Assembly (NCBI RefSeq): GCF_937123705.1
Contig: NZ_CAKZKO010000211.1
Span: 1 to 51,960, forward strand
Length of the DNA: 51,960 bases
Origin: an uncultured Paraglaciecola sp.
GTDB lineage: Bacteria > Pseudomonadota > Gammaproteobacteria > Enterobacterales > Alteromonadaceae
Direction: 5' to 3'
Shown here: piece after piece, positions 17,835-26,349 of the stretch
Layout: the number at the start of each line of letters is the position of its first letter
Position numbering within the stretch: the stretch's first letter is position 1
The notes under the pieces: model-generated
What the model saw: only the letters and a program-made list of their open reading frames with translations
Database searches by the model: none
Told to the model about the DNA's origin: nothing
Program-made: the position numbers and the translations under genes

Positions 17835-19207
17835 AATGTTGCTCCTTGATTGGTATTCTTTAGGTGATGTCTGCTTTGCCGAGGTTTTTCTTCAGGTTGA
17901 ATTTCTTCTATTTCCACAGCTTTTCGCGCCATCAAAAATAGCGTATGTAAATAGGCAATCAGTAAAATTACGTATACGGATAAGTACAATATAAAACTAA
18001 ATACTACGTTTTCTGGTGCAATATTGGTGACAGCATCTGATGTTTTTAACAGACCCGACACCAGATAAGGCTGGCGGCCTATTTCTGTGACATACCAACC
18101 CGCCAATGTGGCTATCCACCCAGAAAAACTCATAGCAACAAGGCAATATAGCAGACCTCTACTTAACTGATGTTGACGGAGTAATTTGTAACTACTGATC
18201 CATGCAACAATTAGCATCAACATACCCATTGCCACCATAATGCGAAAACCATAAAACACTGGAGCCACGGGCGGATGGAGGCCCTTAAAATCGTTGAGAC
18301 CTTGAACTTCTCCCTCAGCATCATGGGTCAAGATAACACTGGTCACTTTGGGGATAGCTAGTTCAAAATGGTTAGTGCGGTTTTTCTCATCTGGTATCGC
18401 AAACAACAACAGTGGCACACCTTTTTGTGTGTCCCATATCCCTTCCATTGCCGCTATTTTCTGGGGCTGGTGTTGCAGAGTATTTAGGCCATGTAAGTCG
18501 CCTACAAATATTTGTACAGGCACCAAGAGTGCTGCCACCAAGATTGCGGTTTTGAGTGCTAACTTAGGAGCTTGTTTATTATCTCCCCTAATGATGCGAT
18601 AGGCTGAAATCCCGGCAATTAAAAACGAAGCAGTGAGCGCCGACGCCAACAATACATGCGTCAAGCGGTATGGAAAGGAAGGATTAAAAATGACTGCCCA
18701 CCAGTCAACCGCATGGGCAACGCCATCACGCATTTCAAAACCTGTAGGTGTTTGCATCCAAGAATTTAGTGCAATAATCCAAAAAGATGAAAGGGTGGTG
18801 CCTACCGCTACTAATAAGGTGGCTAAGGTATGTAACCAGCCCGGTACACGATGGATACCAAATAACATCACCCCTAGAAATGTGGCTTCTAAGAAGAAGG
18901 CGGTCAGCACTTCATAGCCTAAAAGTGGGCCCGCTATATTGCCTACTGTCTCCATATAACCCGGCCAATTTGTACCAAACTGAAATGACATGGTGATACC
19001 ACTTACCACACCTAAGGCAAAAGTTAGGGCAAACACTTTTACCCAAAAACGGTAGATCCGCATCCACACAGGATGCCCGTTAAGTGAAAAACGTAGTTTG
19101 AAATAGAACAGAAACCAGCCTAACGCAATAGTGATACTGGGAAATAAAATATGAAAACTAATATTGGCCGCAAATTGCAGACGAGACAATAGGAAGACGT
19201 CAGCCAT
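17831..19207 (-). CDS. cydA: Cytochrome bd-type quinol oxidase subunit I, short-Q-loop (CIO) type
   Basis: Haem-bearing subunit that oxidises quinol and reduces oxygen to water. It starts MADVFLLSRLQFAANISFHILFP, where the His of FHILFP is the expected haem b595 ligand, and contains GRQPYLVSGLLKTSDAV near the C-terminus. The 458 residues are much shorter than E. coli CydA (522); the Q-loop after GDLHGLNTLQHQPQK lacks the long insertion, as in cyanide-insensitive oxidases. I chose the ATG at 19207 because GAGG stands 6 bases before it. An in-frame ATG four codons earlier (19219) has no ribosome site. It lies 59 bp downstream of the GbsR-like regulator, probably in one operon. Confidence 0.94.
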   Translation of the reverse strand: MADVFLLSRLQFAANISFHILFPSITIALGWFLFYFKLRFSLNGHPVWMRIYRFWVKVFALTFALGVVSGITMSFQFGTNWPGYMETVGNIAGPLLGYEVLTAFFLEATFLGVMLFGIHRVPGWLHTLATLLVAVGTTLSSFWIIALNSWMQTPTGFEMRDGVAHAVDWWAVIFNPSFPYRLTHVLLASALTASFLIAGISAYRIIRGDNKQAPKLALKTAILVAALLVPVQIFVGDLHGLNTLQHQPQKIAAMEGIWDTQKGVPLLLFAIPDEKNRTNHFELAIPKVTSVILTHDAEGEVQGLNDFKGLHPPVAPVFYGFRIMVAMGMLMLIVAWISSYKLLRQHQLSRGLLYCLVAMSFSGWIATLAGWYVTEIGRQPYLVSGLLKTSDAVTNIAPENVVFSFILYLSVYVILLIAYLHTLFLMARKAVEIEEIQPEEKPRQSRHHLKNTNQGATL

Positions 19208-19266
19208 AGGACACCTCATAAGTTGTGTTAGAAAATTACTATCTTTGGTTTTAAGTTTCTCTTGCG

Positions 19267-19821
19267 TTATTCATTACTGCGCTTTAGCAGCTTGTCTTTC
19301 ATATTGAGTACCTTGCCAACACCTGAGCCCAATTTCATCAGCGCATCGAGTTTCTCAGGGCTCAACCGCTGTAACTCGCTTGACCATTTAGTGATGCCTT
19401 CTAGTAGATCATGTACTTCTTGGAGTTTTTCCTGAGCATGTTGTTCTTGTTCGTTTGCTGGGGTGTCTAGCAGAATATCCCGCAGTAACGATAGGGTAGG
19501 ATCCATTTCCCGTTTACGGCGCTCTTCAAATACTCTGTTGGCCATATCCCAAATACTGCCATTGGTTTGAAAATATTCTTTACGATCTCCGGCTTTGTGG
19601 TGCATTTGAATAAGGCGCCAAGACTGTAACTCCTTTAAACCCATACTCACGTTACCACGAGAGATACTTAGTGTTTCCGCTATTTCATTGGCGCTCATGG
19701 GATCTTCGGTGATCACCAACAAGGCATACATTTGACCAACCGTGCGATTAAACCCCCAGCGGCTACCCATCTCACCAAAATGCATTACGAAGGTTTCGAT
19801 CATCGGAGTCATATTTATCAT
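19267..19821 (-). CDS. GbsR/MarR-family transcriptional regulator
   Basis: 184 residues. A winged helix-turn-helix lies at about 28-85 (MSANEIAETLSISRGNVSMGLKELQSWRLI), followed by a helical dimerisation tail (EQEQHAQEKLQEVHDLLEGITKW). The opening, FVMHFGEMGSRWGFNRTVGQMYALL, is the GbsR-subfamily pattern. It lies immediately upstream of cydAB on the same strand and right behind a 42-bp perfect palindrome, so autoregulation and control of the oxidase are likely. The ATG may be at 19821 or at 19812; an AAAAGG ribosome site inside the palindrome is only 3 bases from the first and 12 from the second. Confidence 0.87.
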   Translation of the reverse strand: MINMTPMIETFVMHFGEMGSRWGFNRTVGQMYALLVITEDPMSANEIAETLSISRGNVSMGLKELQSWRLIQMHHKAGDRKEYFQTNGSIWDMANRVFEERRKREMDPTLSLLRDILLDTPANEQEQHAQEKLQEVHDLLEGITKWSSELQRLSPEKLDALMKLGSGVGKVLNMKDKLLKRSNE

Positions 19822-19822
19822 T

Positions 19823-19864
19823 AACCTTTTAAAGTTTCAGTAATTACTGAAACTTTAAAAGGTT
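19823..19864. promoter_or_regulatory. 42-bp perfect palindrome, probable operator of the regulator-cydAB operon
   Basis: Every base from 19823 to 19864 pairs with its mirror across the centre 19843/19844. The inner 20 bases read GTTTCAGTAATTACTGAAAC. The palindrome ends one base before the first possible start codon of the regulator and contains its AAAAGG ribosome site. It could be a dimer or tetramer binding site, and the RNA copy could fold and hide the ribosome site. The binding protein is inferred to be the adjacent GbsR-like regulator. Confidence 0.8.
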
Positions 19865-19937
19865 TGCTTGGCTGGGTCAAGAGGTATTTACAACTAAACC
19901 TAATTATCCGCCTAACTTAAGGGAGAAAAGAAAAATA

Positions 19938-21458
19938 TTAAAGCAGGGCAATGTCGACCATATCAAGCAGATTTCGATTAACAATCAGCTTTTTGGCATC
20001 TTCAATGTCGGGTGAAAAATACCTGTCTTTGTCGTAAAAGGGGACTCTAGTGCGCAGCAGTGCTTTCACCGATTTGAGTGTGTCACTGGTTTCAAGGGGG
20101 GCTCTAAAGTCTAATCCTTGGCTGGCCGCTAACCATTCGATGGCTAAAATGCCTGCTACGTTGTCAAAAATATCCCCTAAACGTCTGCCCGCAAAGGTTG
20201 CCATAGAGACATGATCTTCTTGGTTGGCCGATGTAGGCAGTGAATCTATAGAAGCGGGGTGAGCTAAGGTTTTGTTTTCACTGGCAAGGGCGGCGCTGGT
20301 GACTTGGGCAATCATAAAGCCTGAATTAACACCGCCGTTGTCTACCAAAAATGGCGGTAAACCGCTGAGGTGTGAGTCAATCAAGAGCGCCATTCGTCTT
20401 TCAGATAAAGCGCCCATTTCTGAAAGTGCAATGGCTAACATGTCGGCTGCCATCGCCACGGTTTCGGCGTGAAAATTGCCTCCAGAGAGAATGTCGCTGC
20501 TGTCGGCAAATACTAAGGGGTTATCGGATACGCCATTGGCTTCAATGATTAGGGTCTCGGCAGCAAAGCGCAACTGCTGTAAACATGCACCCAAAACTTG
20601 CGGTTGGCAGCGCAATGAGTAGGGGTCTTGAACTTTTTCACAATGATCGTGTGAATGACCAATGCTAGACTCTTTTAACAAAGTCCGATAGGCCGTGGCG
20701 ACGTCTATTTGTGCTTGATGACCTCTGGCTGCATGAATACGGTTATCAAATGGCACCCGTGAGCCTAAAGCAGCTTCTACACTTAAAGCACCAATAGCAA
20801 TACTACTGTAGAGTGCATTTTCGGCGCTGAATAATCCCTTCAATGCAAATGCCGTTGACGCTTGCGTACCATTTAGTAAGGCTAAACCTTCTTTTGGGGC
20901 GAGGGCAATTTTTTCTAATCCGGCAATGTTTAAGGCGTGTTGTGCAGAGATTTTGGTGCCTTGATAAATCACTTCGCCTTCGCCTAATAACACCGCGCTC
21001 ATATGTGCCAGCGGCGCTAAATCCCCCGAGGCCCCCACCGAGCCTTTTTCGGGAATAGCCGGATAGACTTCTTTGTTATACAAGGTGATCAAGGCTTGGA
21101 TAACCTGTAAACGAATTCCTGAGTACCCTCTAGATAGAGAATTGATTTTAAGTAACATTAACAAACGTACTACGTCTTCTGTCATAAAGTCGCCTATACC
21201 AGCGGCGTGAGACAGCACGATACTGCGCTGCAGCAATTCGAGCTCAGATACCTCAATTTTGGTATTGGCCAATAAACCAAAACCTGTGTTGATACCATAT
21301 ACAGTACGGCCTTGGGCAATCACGTCTAATACAATTTTCTCAGCCTTATGGATGGCGCTAGAAGCCTCGGGCGACAAGGTAATAGGGATGTGCTGTCGCT
21401 GCACGTCGCGCAACTGTGAAAGGCTGAGGTGCCCCGGTTCAATAACAATACTTTGCAT
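19938..21458 (-). CDS. hutH: Histidine ammonia-lyase
   Basis: First step of histidine catabolism: removes ammonia from histidine to give urocanate. 506 residues, usual for the family. The MIO electrophile forms from Ala143-Ser144-Gly145 within EKGSVGASGDLAPLAHMS. YGINTGFGLL near the start is also typical, as is SGGNFHAETVAMAAD. It lies 11 bp downstream of hutU on the same strand, so hutC-hutU-hutH form one transcript. No hairpin terminator is visible after its stop codon. Confidence 0.97.
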   Translation of the reverse strand: MQSIVIEPGHLSLSQLRDVQRQHIPITLSPEASSAIHKAEKIVLDVIAQGRTVYGINTGFGLLANTKIEVSELELLQRSIVLSHAAGIGDFMTEDVVRLLMLLKINSLSRGYSGIRLQVIQALITLYNKEVYPAIPEKGSVGASGDLAPLAHMSAVLLGEGEVIYQGTKISAQHALNIAGLEKIALAPKEGLALLNGTQASTAFALKGLFSAENALYSSIAIGALSVEAALGSRVPFDNRIHAARGHQAQIDVATAYRTLLKESSIGHSHDHCEKVQDPYSLRCQPQVLGACLQQLRFAAETLIIEANGVSDNPLVFADSSDILSGGNFHAETVAMAADMLAIALSEMGALSERRMALLIDSHLSGLPPFLVDNGGVNSGFMIAQVTSAALASENKTLAHPASIDSLPTSANQEDHVSMATFAGRRLGDIFDNVAGILAIEWLAASQGLDFRAPLETSDTLKSVKALLRTRVPFYDKDRYFSPDIEDAKKLIVNRNLLDMVDIALL

Positions 21459-21469
21459 TACTTATTTTC

Positions 21470-23143
21470 CTAAATATCTAACATGGGCAGGTCTAGGTTG
21501 TTGTTTTTAGCACAGGTTTTGGCGATATCATAACCGGCATCTGCATGGCGCATCACGCCAGTAGCTGGGTCGTTATGTAACACCCGAGCAATACGTTTAT
21601 CCGCTTCTTCAGACCCATCACATAAAATAACCACACCAGAATGTTGACTAAAGCCCATACCCACGCCGCCGCCGTGATGCAAACTTACCCAAGTCGCACC
21701 GCCCGCTGTGTTGAGCATGGCGTTAAGAATAGGCCAATCTGAGACTGCGTCTGAGCCATCTAGCATAGCTTCGGTTTCACGATTAGGTGAAGCAACAGAG
21801 CCTGAATCAAGGTGATCGCGGCCTATGACTATGGGCGCTGATAGTTCACCGGTTCTCACCATTTCATTAAAGGCCAAGCCTAACTTTTGCCTTTCACCTA
21901 AGCCCACCCAGCAGATACGGGCGGGCAAACCCTGAAATTGAATGCGCTCTTTGGCCATATCCAACCAGTTATGCAGCTGTGGATTATCGGGTATCAGCTC
22001 TTTTACCTTGGCATCGGTTTTATAAATATCTTCAGGATCACCAGACAAAGCCACCCAGCGAAATGGCCCTATGCCTTGGCAAAATAGTGGCCTGATGTAA
22101 GCAGGTACAAAGCCAGGAAAATCGAAGGCATTTTTTATACCTTCTTCTAAAGCCATTTGCCTGATGTTGTTGCCGTAATCTAAGGTGACTGCACCTTTAG
22201 CTTGCAGTGCTAACATGGCTTTCACTTGTATGGCCATGGATTGTTTGGCTGCTTTTACCACCGCAGATTCGTCTGATAAACGTATGCTGGCGGCCTCTTC
22301 TAAACTCCAGCCTTTTGGTAAATAACCGTTTAAGGGATCGTGGGCGCTGGTTTGGTCAGTCACCACATCTGGGATGATATTGCGTGTTACCAATTCAGGA
22401 AAAATATCCGCAGCATTAGCAAGTAAACCAACAGAAATAGCTTCACCCGCCAATTTGGCTTGATTGATTAGTTCAATTGCGTGGTCGAGATTGTCGGCTT
22501 TTTTATCTAAGTAGCCGGTTTTGATCCGAAAATCGATGCGGCTTTCGTCCACTTCAATGGCTAACATAGAAAACCCTGCCATAGTGGCGGCCAATGGTTG
22601 TGCCCCGCCCATGCCACCTAAGCCACCTGTTAATATCCAGCGGCCTTTCGCCTCGCCATCAAAATGTTGTTTGGCCACACTGACAAAGGTTTCATAAGTG
22701 CCCTGCACTATGCCTTGAGAACCAATGTAAATCCAAGAGCCTGCAGTCATCTGCCCATACATCATCAGCCCTTGTTTATCTAACTCATTAAAGTGCTCCC
22801 AGTTTGCCCAGTGAGGTACTAGATTAGAGTTAGCAATAATCACTCTTGGGGCATTTTCGTGAGTAGGAAACACCCCTACAGGTTTGCCACTTTGTACCAG
22901 CAAGGTTTCATCGGTATTGAGGCGTTTTAACACTTCAACTATTTTGTCGTAACTTTGCCAATCTCTGGCTGCCCGACCTATGCCTCCGTATACCACTAAA
23001 CTCTGTGGGTGTTCGGCCACTTCCGAGTCAAGGTTATTCATTAACATTCTAAGAGGCGCTTCTGTTTGCCAGCTTTTAGCATTGAGTTGTTTGCCTCTAG
23101 GTGCCCGAATAATGCGCTTGGGATCATGTCGATTCATAATCAT
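21470..23143 (-). CDS. hutU: Urocanate hydratase
   Basis: Second step: adds water to urocanate to give 4-imidazolone-5-propionate, using NAD as an electrophilic cofactor. 557 residues, the normal size. The glycine-rich NAD site ILTGGLGGMGGAQPLAATMAG is intact, as are MYGQMTAGSWIYIGSQGIVQGTYET and the C-terminal VSLHHGGGVGMGFSQHSGVV. It lies 3 bp downstream of hutC, so the two are translationally close. Confidence 0.97.
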   Translation of the reverse strand: MIMNRHDPKRIIRAPRGKQLNAKSWQTEAPLRMLMNNLDSEVAEHPQSLVVYGGIGRAARDWQSYDKIVEVLKRLNTDETLLVQSGKPVGVFPTHENAPRVIIANSNLVPHWANWEHFNELDKQGLMMYGQMTAGSWIYIGSQGIVQGTYETFVSVAKQHFDGEAKGRWILTGGLGGMGGAQPLAATMAGFSMLAIEVDESRIDFRIKTGYLDKKADNLDHAIELINQAKLAGEAISVGLLANAADIFPELVTRNIIPDVVTDQTSAHDPLNGYLPKGWSLEEAASIRLSDESAVVKAAKQSMAIQVKAMLALQAKGAVTLDYGNNIRQMALEEGIKNAFDFPGFVPAYIRPLFCQGIGPFRWVALSGDPEDIYKTDAKVKELIPDNPQLHNWLDMAKERIQFQGLPARICWVGLGERQKLGLAFNEMVRTGELSAPIVIGRDHLDSGSVASPNRETEAMLDGSDAVSDWPILNAMLNTAGGATWVSLHHGGGVGMGFSQHSGVVILCDGSEEADKRIARVLHNDPATGVMRHADAGYDIAKTCAKNNNLDLPMLDI

Positions 23144-23146
23144 TTC

Positions 23147-23878
23147 CTAATCTGCGTGATGAAAATCAAGGTGTCCGCCTATGCGGTAGCGGTTACCTGG
23201 GTGATATAAACGGGCATAACTCACCACTCCTTTGCTTGAATAGGTGCGACGACTTATCTTCAAACAAGGTTGAGCAATAGGAATGTCCAGTATGTGAGCT
23301 AACTCATTGTCGGGCAAAATGGCCTCAACAGAATGATCAGCTTCAGTAAGGGGAGCAATTTTCGTTAAATAATGATTGGCCGTAGTAAGCTTAAAATCTT
23401 GTTCAATATATTGCTGCGCCAAAGTGGGGTTAACCAAGCGGTCTTCTAACTGAATGGCAAGGCCGTTTTCTTTATGCACTATCTTAGTTTGAAAGACCAC
23501 ACTATTTGCCTGAACACCTAACCAAACACTTTGTTGTTCAGACGCAAGTACTTTATCTACAGTTAACACTTGGTTGGAATAACTATGTCCACGCTGAACA
23601 ATTTCGTCATCTATGCTGCGAATTTCAAGGATCGAACTCATAGGCCTGCTATCAGACACAAAAGTACCTAGACCCTGAGAGCGAACTAAAATTCCCTCAG
23701 TCACTAATTCGGTCAACGCCCGCCTAGCCGTCATGCGGCTAACGCCAAAGCTTTCTGCTAATTGGTTTTCTGACAGCACTTTGTCTCCAGGGCACATTTC
23801 ACCGCGCTCTATTTCGTCAAGCAAAGCAGATTTTATTTGTACAAATCTGGCCTGCACTGGGGATTTTTTATTCATCAT
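23147..23878 (-). CDS. hutC: Histidine utilisation repressor HutC (GntR family, UTRA domain)
   Basis: GntR-type winged helix at about 8-75 (LSENQLAESFGVSRMTARRALTELVTEGILVRSQGLGTFV) and a UTRA ligand domain at about 95-235. HutC represses hut genes and is released by urocanate in studied bacteria. The gene heads the hutC-hutU-hutH run and is divergent from hutI across 101 bp containing a perfect HutC-type operator, so it probably represses both transcripts and itself. Two ATG codons stand in tandem at the start. Confidence 0.93.
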   Translation of the reverse strand: MMNKKSPVQARFVQIKSALLDEIERGEMCPGDKVLSENQLAESFGVSRMTARRALTELVTEGILVRSQGLGTFVSDSRPMSSILEIRSIDDEIVQRGHSYSNQVLTVDKVLASEQQSVWLGVQANSVVFQTKIVHKENGLAIQLEDRLVNPTLAQQYIEQDFKLTTANHYLTKIAPLTEADHSVEAILPDNELAHILDIPIAQPCLKISRRTYSSKGVVSYARLYHPGNRYRIGGHLDFHHAD

Positions 23879-23900
23879 TAACCGCTCCGCTCAGATGGCG

Positions 23901-23938
23901 TATAATCTATAGCAACACACTTGTATATACAAGTGTGT
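23901..23938. promoter_or_regulatory. hut divergent control region with HutC operator
   Basis: A 24-bp perfect palindrome (23915-23938, core CTTGTATATACAAG) matches the HutC-type operator known from other hut systems. A plus-strand -10 box TATAAT (23901-23906) puts the hutI start site right at the operator. On the minus strand the operator supplies a TTGTAT that could serve as the -35 for hutC, with TAGATT 17 bases on. One site could thus block both directions. Promoter elements are inferred; the palindrome is directly seen. Confidence 0.8.
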
Positions 23939-23979
23939 GTGAGTAAACTAATTCATATCAAAACGCTAAGAGAATAGTC

Positions 23980-25191
23980 ATGGCTGAATTGTGTGATCTG
24001 GTAATAAACAATGTGCGCATTGCTTCAATGCAAAACAATGGACAAGCTTACGGCCAACTTTCTCAATCTTCTGTTGCCATTAAAGACGGCAAAGTGCTGG
24101 CTATATTCGATGCTTTAGACGCGACCTATCAAAGCATCAAAAACGTCGATGGCGAAAATAAATGGTTATTGCCTGGTTTTATCGACTGCCACACTCATCT
24201 GGTTTATGGTGGCAACAGGGCCAACGAGTTCGAGCAACGTTTGCAAGGCAAAACTTACACGGAAATAGCCCAACAAGGCGGTGGTATATTAGGTACGGTC
24301 AATGCCACAAGAGCAGCATCCGAACAAACTCTGCTCAGCCATGCCATTAAACGCGCGGCTAGATTGACTGAAGAAGGTGTGACTTGTATTGAAGTCAAAT
24401 CAGGCTACGGTTTGGATAGGGATACAGAGCTAAAAATGCTCAAGGTGGCCAAACGCATTGCTGAACATTTGCCTGTGAGTATTGAAACTACCTACCTTGG
24501 TGCCCACACTGTGCCGAAAGAATATCGCAGCAACCCAGATGATTATGTACAATTTATTTGTGAGCAAGTGATCCCCGTTGTCGCCAAACAAAAACTTGCC
24601 AGTTGTGTCGATGTATTTTGTGAAAGCATAGGCTTCTCAGCCGCACAAAGTCGCAAAATATTTGCAGCAGCAAAAGCTCAGCAACTTAATGTGAAAGCGC
24701 ACGTTGAACAACTCTCAGATTTAAAAGGGGCCAAATTGGCGGCTGAATTTAATGCACTTTCAGTTGATCATATCGAATATTTAGATCCAAAGGATATTCC
24801 CGCAATAAAACAATCTGGCACTGTGGCGGTATTATTACCCGGCGCGTTTTATTATCTAAATGAAAGCCAAAAACCCCCTGTCGCTGCATTAAGAGCCCAT
24901 AGTATTCCTATGGCAATTGCCACAGATCTCAACCCTGGTAGTTCTCCCATAGCATCCCTGTTAACCATAATGAATATGGCCAGTGTATTGTTTTCTTTAA
25001 CGCCAGAAGAAGTGCTCTATGGGGTAACTAAAAACGCCGCACAGGCCTTAAGACTTGCCAACAAAGGCCAAATAAAAGCCGGCTTAGATGCAGACTTATG
25101 TTTATGGGATATCGAACATCCTGCCGAGCTAGTGTACGGCATTAACCATCATAGACCAGCAGCTAAGTGGTTTGCGGGTAAGGAGTGTTAA
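23980..25191 (+). CDS. hutI: Imidazolonepropionase
   Basis: Third step: opens the imidazolone ring to N-formimino-glutamate. A 403-residue metal-dependent amidohydrolase with the metal-binding FIDCHTHLVYGGNRANEF (His71, His73), EVKSGYGLD, YLGAHTVP, VKAHVEQ, VDHIEYL and ATDLNPGSSP. All motifs of the family are present. It is preceded by the hut control region and by AAGAGA as a ribosome site. Its 3' end (AAGGAG) doubles as the ribosome site for hutG. Confidence 0.97.
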   Translation: MAELCDLVINNVRIASMQNNGQAYGQLSQSSVAIKDGKVLAIFDALDATYQSIKNVDGENKWLLPGFIDCHTHLVYGGNRANEFEQRLQGKTYTEIAQQGGGILGTVNATRAASEQTLLSHAIKRAARLTEEGVTCIEVKSGYGLDRDTELKMLKVAKRIAEHLPVSIETTYLGAHTVPKEYRSNPDDYVQFICEQVIPVVAKQKLASCVDVFCESIGFSAAQSRKIFAAAKAQQLNVKAHVEQLSDLKGAKLAAEFNALSVDHIEYLDPKDIPAIKQSGTVAVLLPGAFYYLNESQKPPVAALRAHSIPMAIATDLNPGSSPIASLLTIMNMASVLFSLTPEEVLYGVTKNAAQALRLANKGQIKAGLDADLCLWDIEHPAELVYGINHHRPAAKWFAGKEC

Positions 25192-25196
25192 ACCAC

Positions 25197-26144
25197 ATGC
25201 AAACATTAGATAAAAGCTACCTATGGCAAGGCCGAGAAGATAGCGAAGAAGGTCAAAACGGCTTACGTTGGCATCAGGTAATGGGTAAAAAGCAGCATAA
25301 CAAAAGTGTCAGTTTACTTGGTTTTGAATGTGATTTAGGTGTTATCGCCAATAAAGGTAGAGCGGGAGCCGCAAAAGGTCCTACTGCAATACGGAATTCG
25401 CTAGCAAACCTAGCTTGGCATGCAGATTGTGATGTATACGATACAGGCAATATACTTGCAGAAACAAGTTTGCCTGCAGCCCAGAAAGCCTATGCTGAGC
25501 AAATTGCAAAAGATCTCAGTGAGCATACTCTTGTTATTGGACTGGGAGGCGGACATGAAATTGCGTGGGGCAGTTACCAAGGATTAGTTCACGATCTTGC
25601 CACTCAGCCCAACAAAAAAATTGGCATAGTCAATTTTGACGCACATTTTGATCTGCGTAATCCGGCGCAAACAACTAGCTCAGGCACACCTTTTAGACAG
25701 ATAGCAGAATTTTGCCAAAGTCAGCGCCAGTCGTTTCATTATGCCTGTTTAGGTATAGCTGAATCGTCCAACACCAGTGCACTGTTTAATTATGCCAAAC
25801 AAACTAAAACCCGTTATTTACTGGATATCGACTGCAATGTTCACGCTGCCACAGCGCTACTAGAACCCCTGTTAAATGAGGTGGATGAAGTCTATGTCAC
25901 CGTCTGCCTTGACGCTTTCCCTGCAAATCGTGCCCCTGGCGTAAGTGCTCCTAGTGCATTGGGTATTTCAGTTGAGTTTGTGATCCATATGTTGCGCTGG
26001 GTTGCTCAGTCACAATCTTCTTTTCATTATAATTGGCGGTTAACAGACATCGCCGAAATGAATCCTTACTATGATATTGATAACAGAACCGCAAAGCTAG
26101 CGGCACGCCTAGTGCATGAGATGGTAAGATGCCATGCTCAATAA
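25197..26144 (+). CDS. hutG: Formimidoylglutamase (arginase/ureohydrolase family)
   Basis: Final step: splits N-formimino-glutamate into glutamate and formamide. I chose ATG 25197 (315 aa) because AAGGAG at 25180-25185 lies 11 bases before it. A GTG at 25185, overlapping hutI, has no ribosome site. Binuclear Mn ligands are seen at His120 (GGGHE) and at Asp148, His150 and Asp152 (NFDAHFD). In the last motif, usually S-x-D-x-D, the first Asp is Cys237 and only Asp239 remains (TVCLDAFPANRAPGVSAP). The remaining sequence and the operon context still favour HutG. Confidence 0.93.
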   Translation: MQTLDKSYLWQGREDSEEGQNGLRWHQVMGKKQHNKSVSLLGFECDLGVIANKGRAGAAKGPTAIRNSLANLAWHADCDVYDTGNILAETSLPAAQKAYAEQIAKDLSEHTLVIGLGGGHEIAWGSYQGLVHDLATQPNKKIGIVNFDAHFDLRNPAQTTSSGTPFRQIAEFCQSQRQSFHYACLGIAESSNTSALFNYAKQTKTRYLLDIDCNVHAATALLEPLLNEVDEVYVTVCLDAFPANRAPGVSAPSALGISVEFVIHMLRWVAQSQSSFHYNWRLTDIAEMNPYYDIDNRTAKLAARLVHEMVRCHAQ

Positions 26145-26349
26145 GAGTAGCCACACCCCTTTAACGATTGCCTCTGAGTGACTAATTGTTAGGATGAATT
26201 GGTATAACGCCAATTTAATTTGCTATTCCTTTGATTAGAATGGCATTCCTCAATATATCTGCTAATTCTTTAACTGTACCAATTATGCATTTAAGGAAAT
26301 ATGACTTGGCCTACCAGACTATTGTAAACATTTCATTGAGCTTAGTAAG

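Noticed and set aside
26145..26349. LexA/SOS box or phage-type control before the muramidase gene
   Set aside because: No CTGT-N8-ACAG match is present; the nearest CTGTACC lacks the second half.
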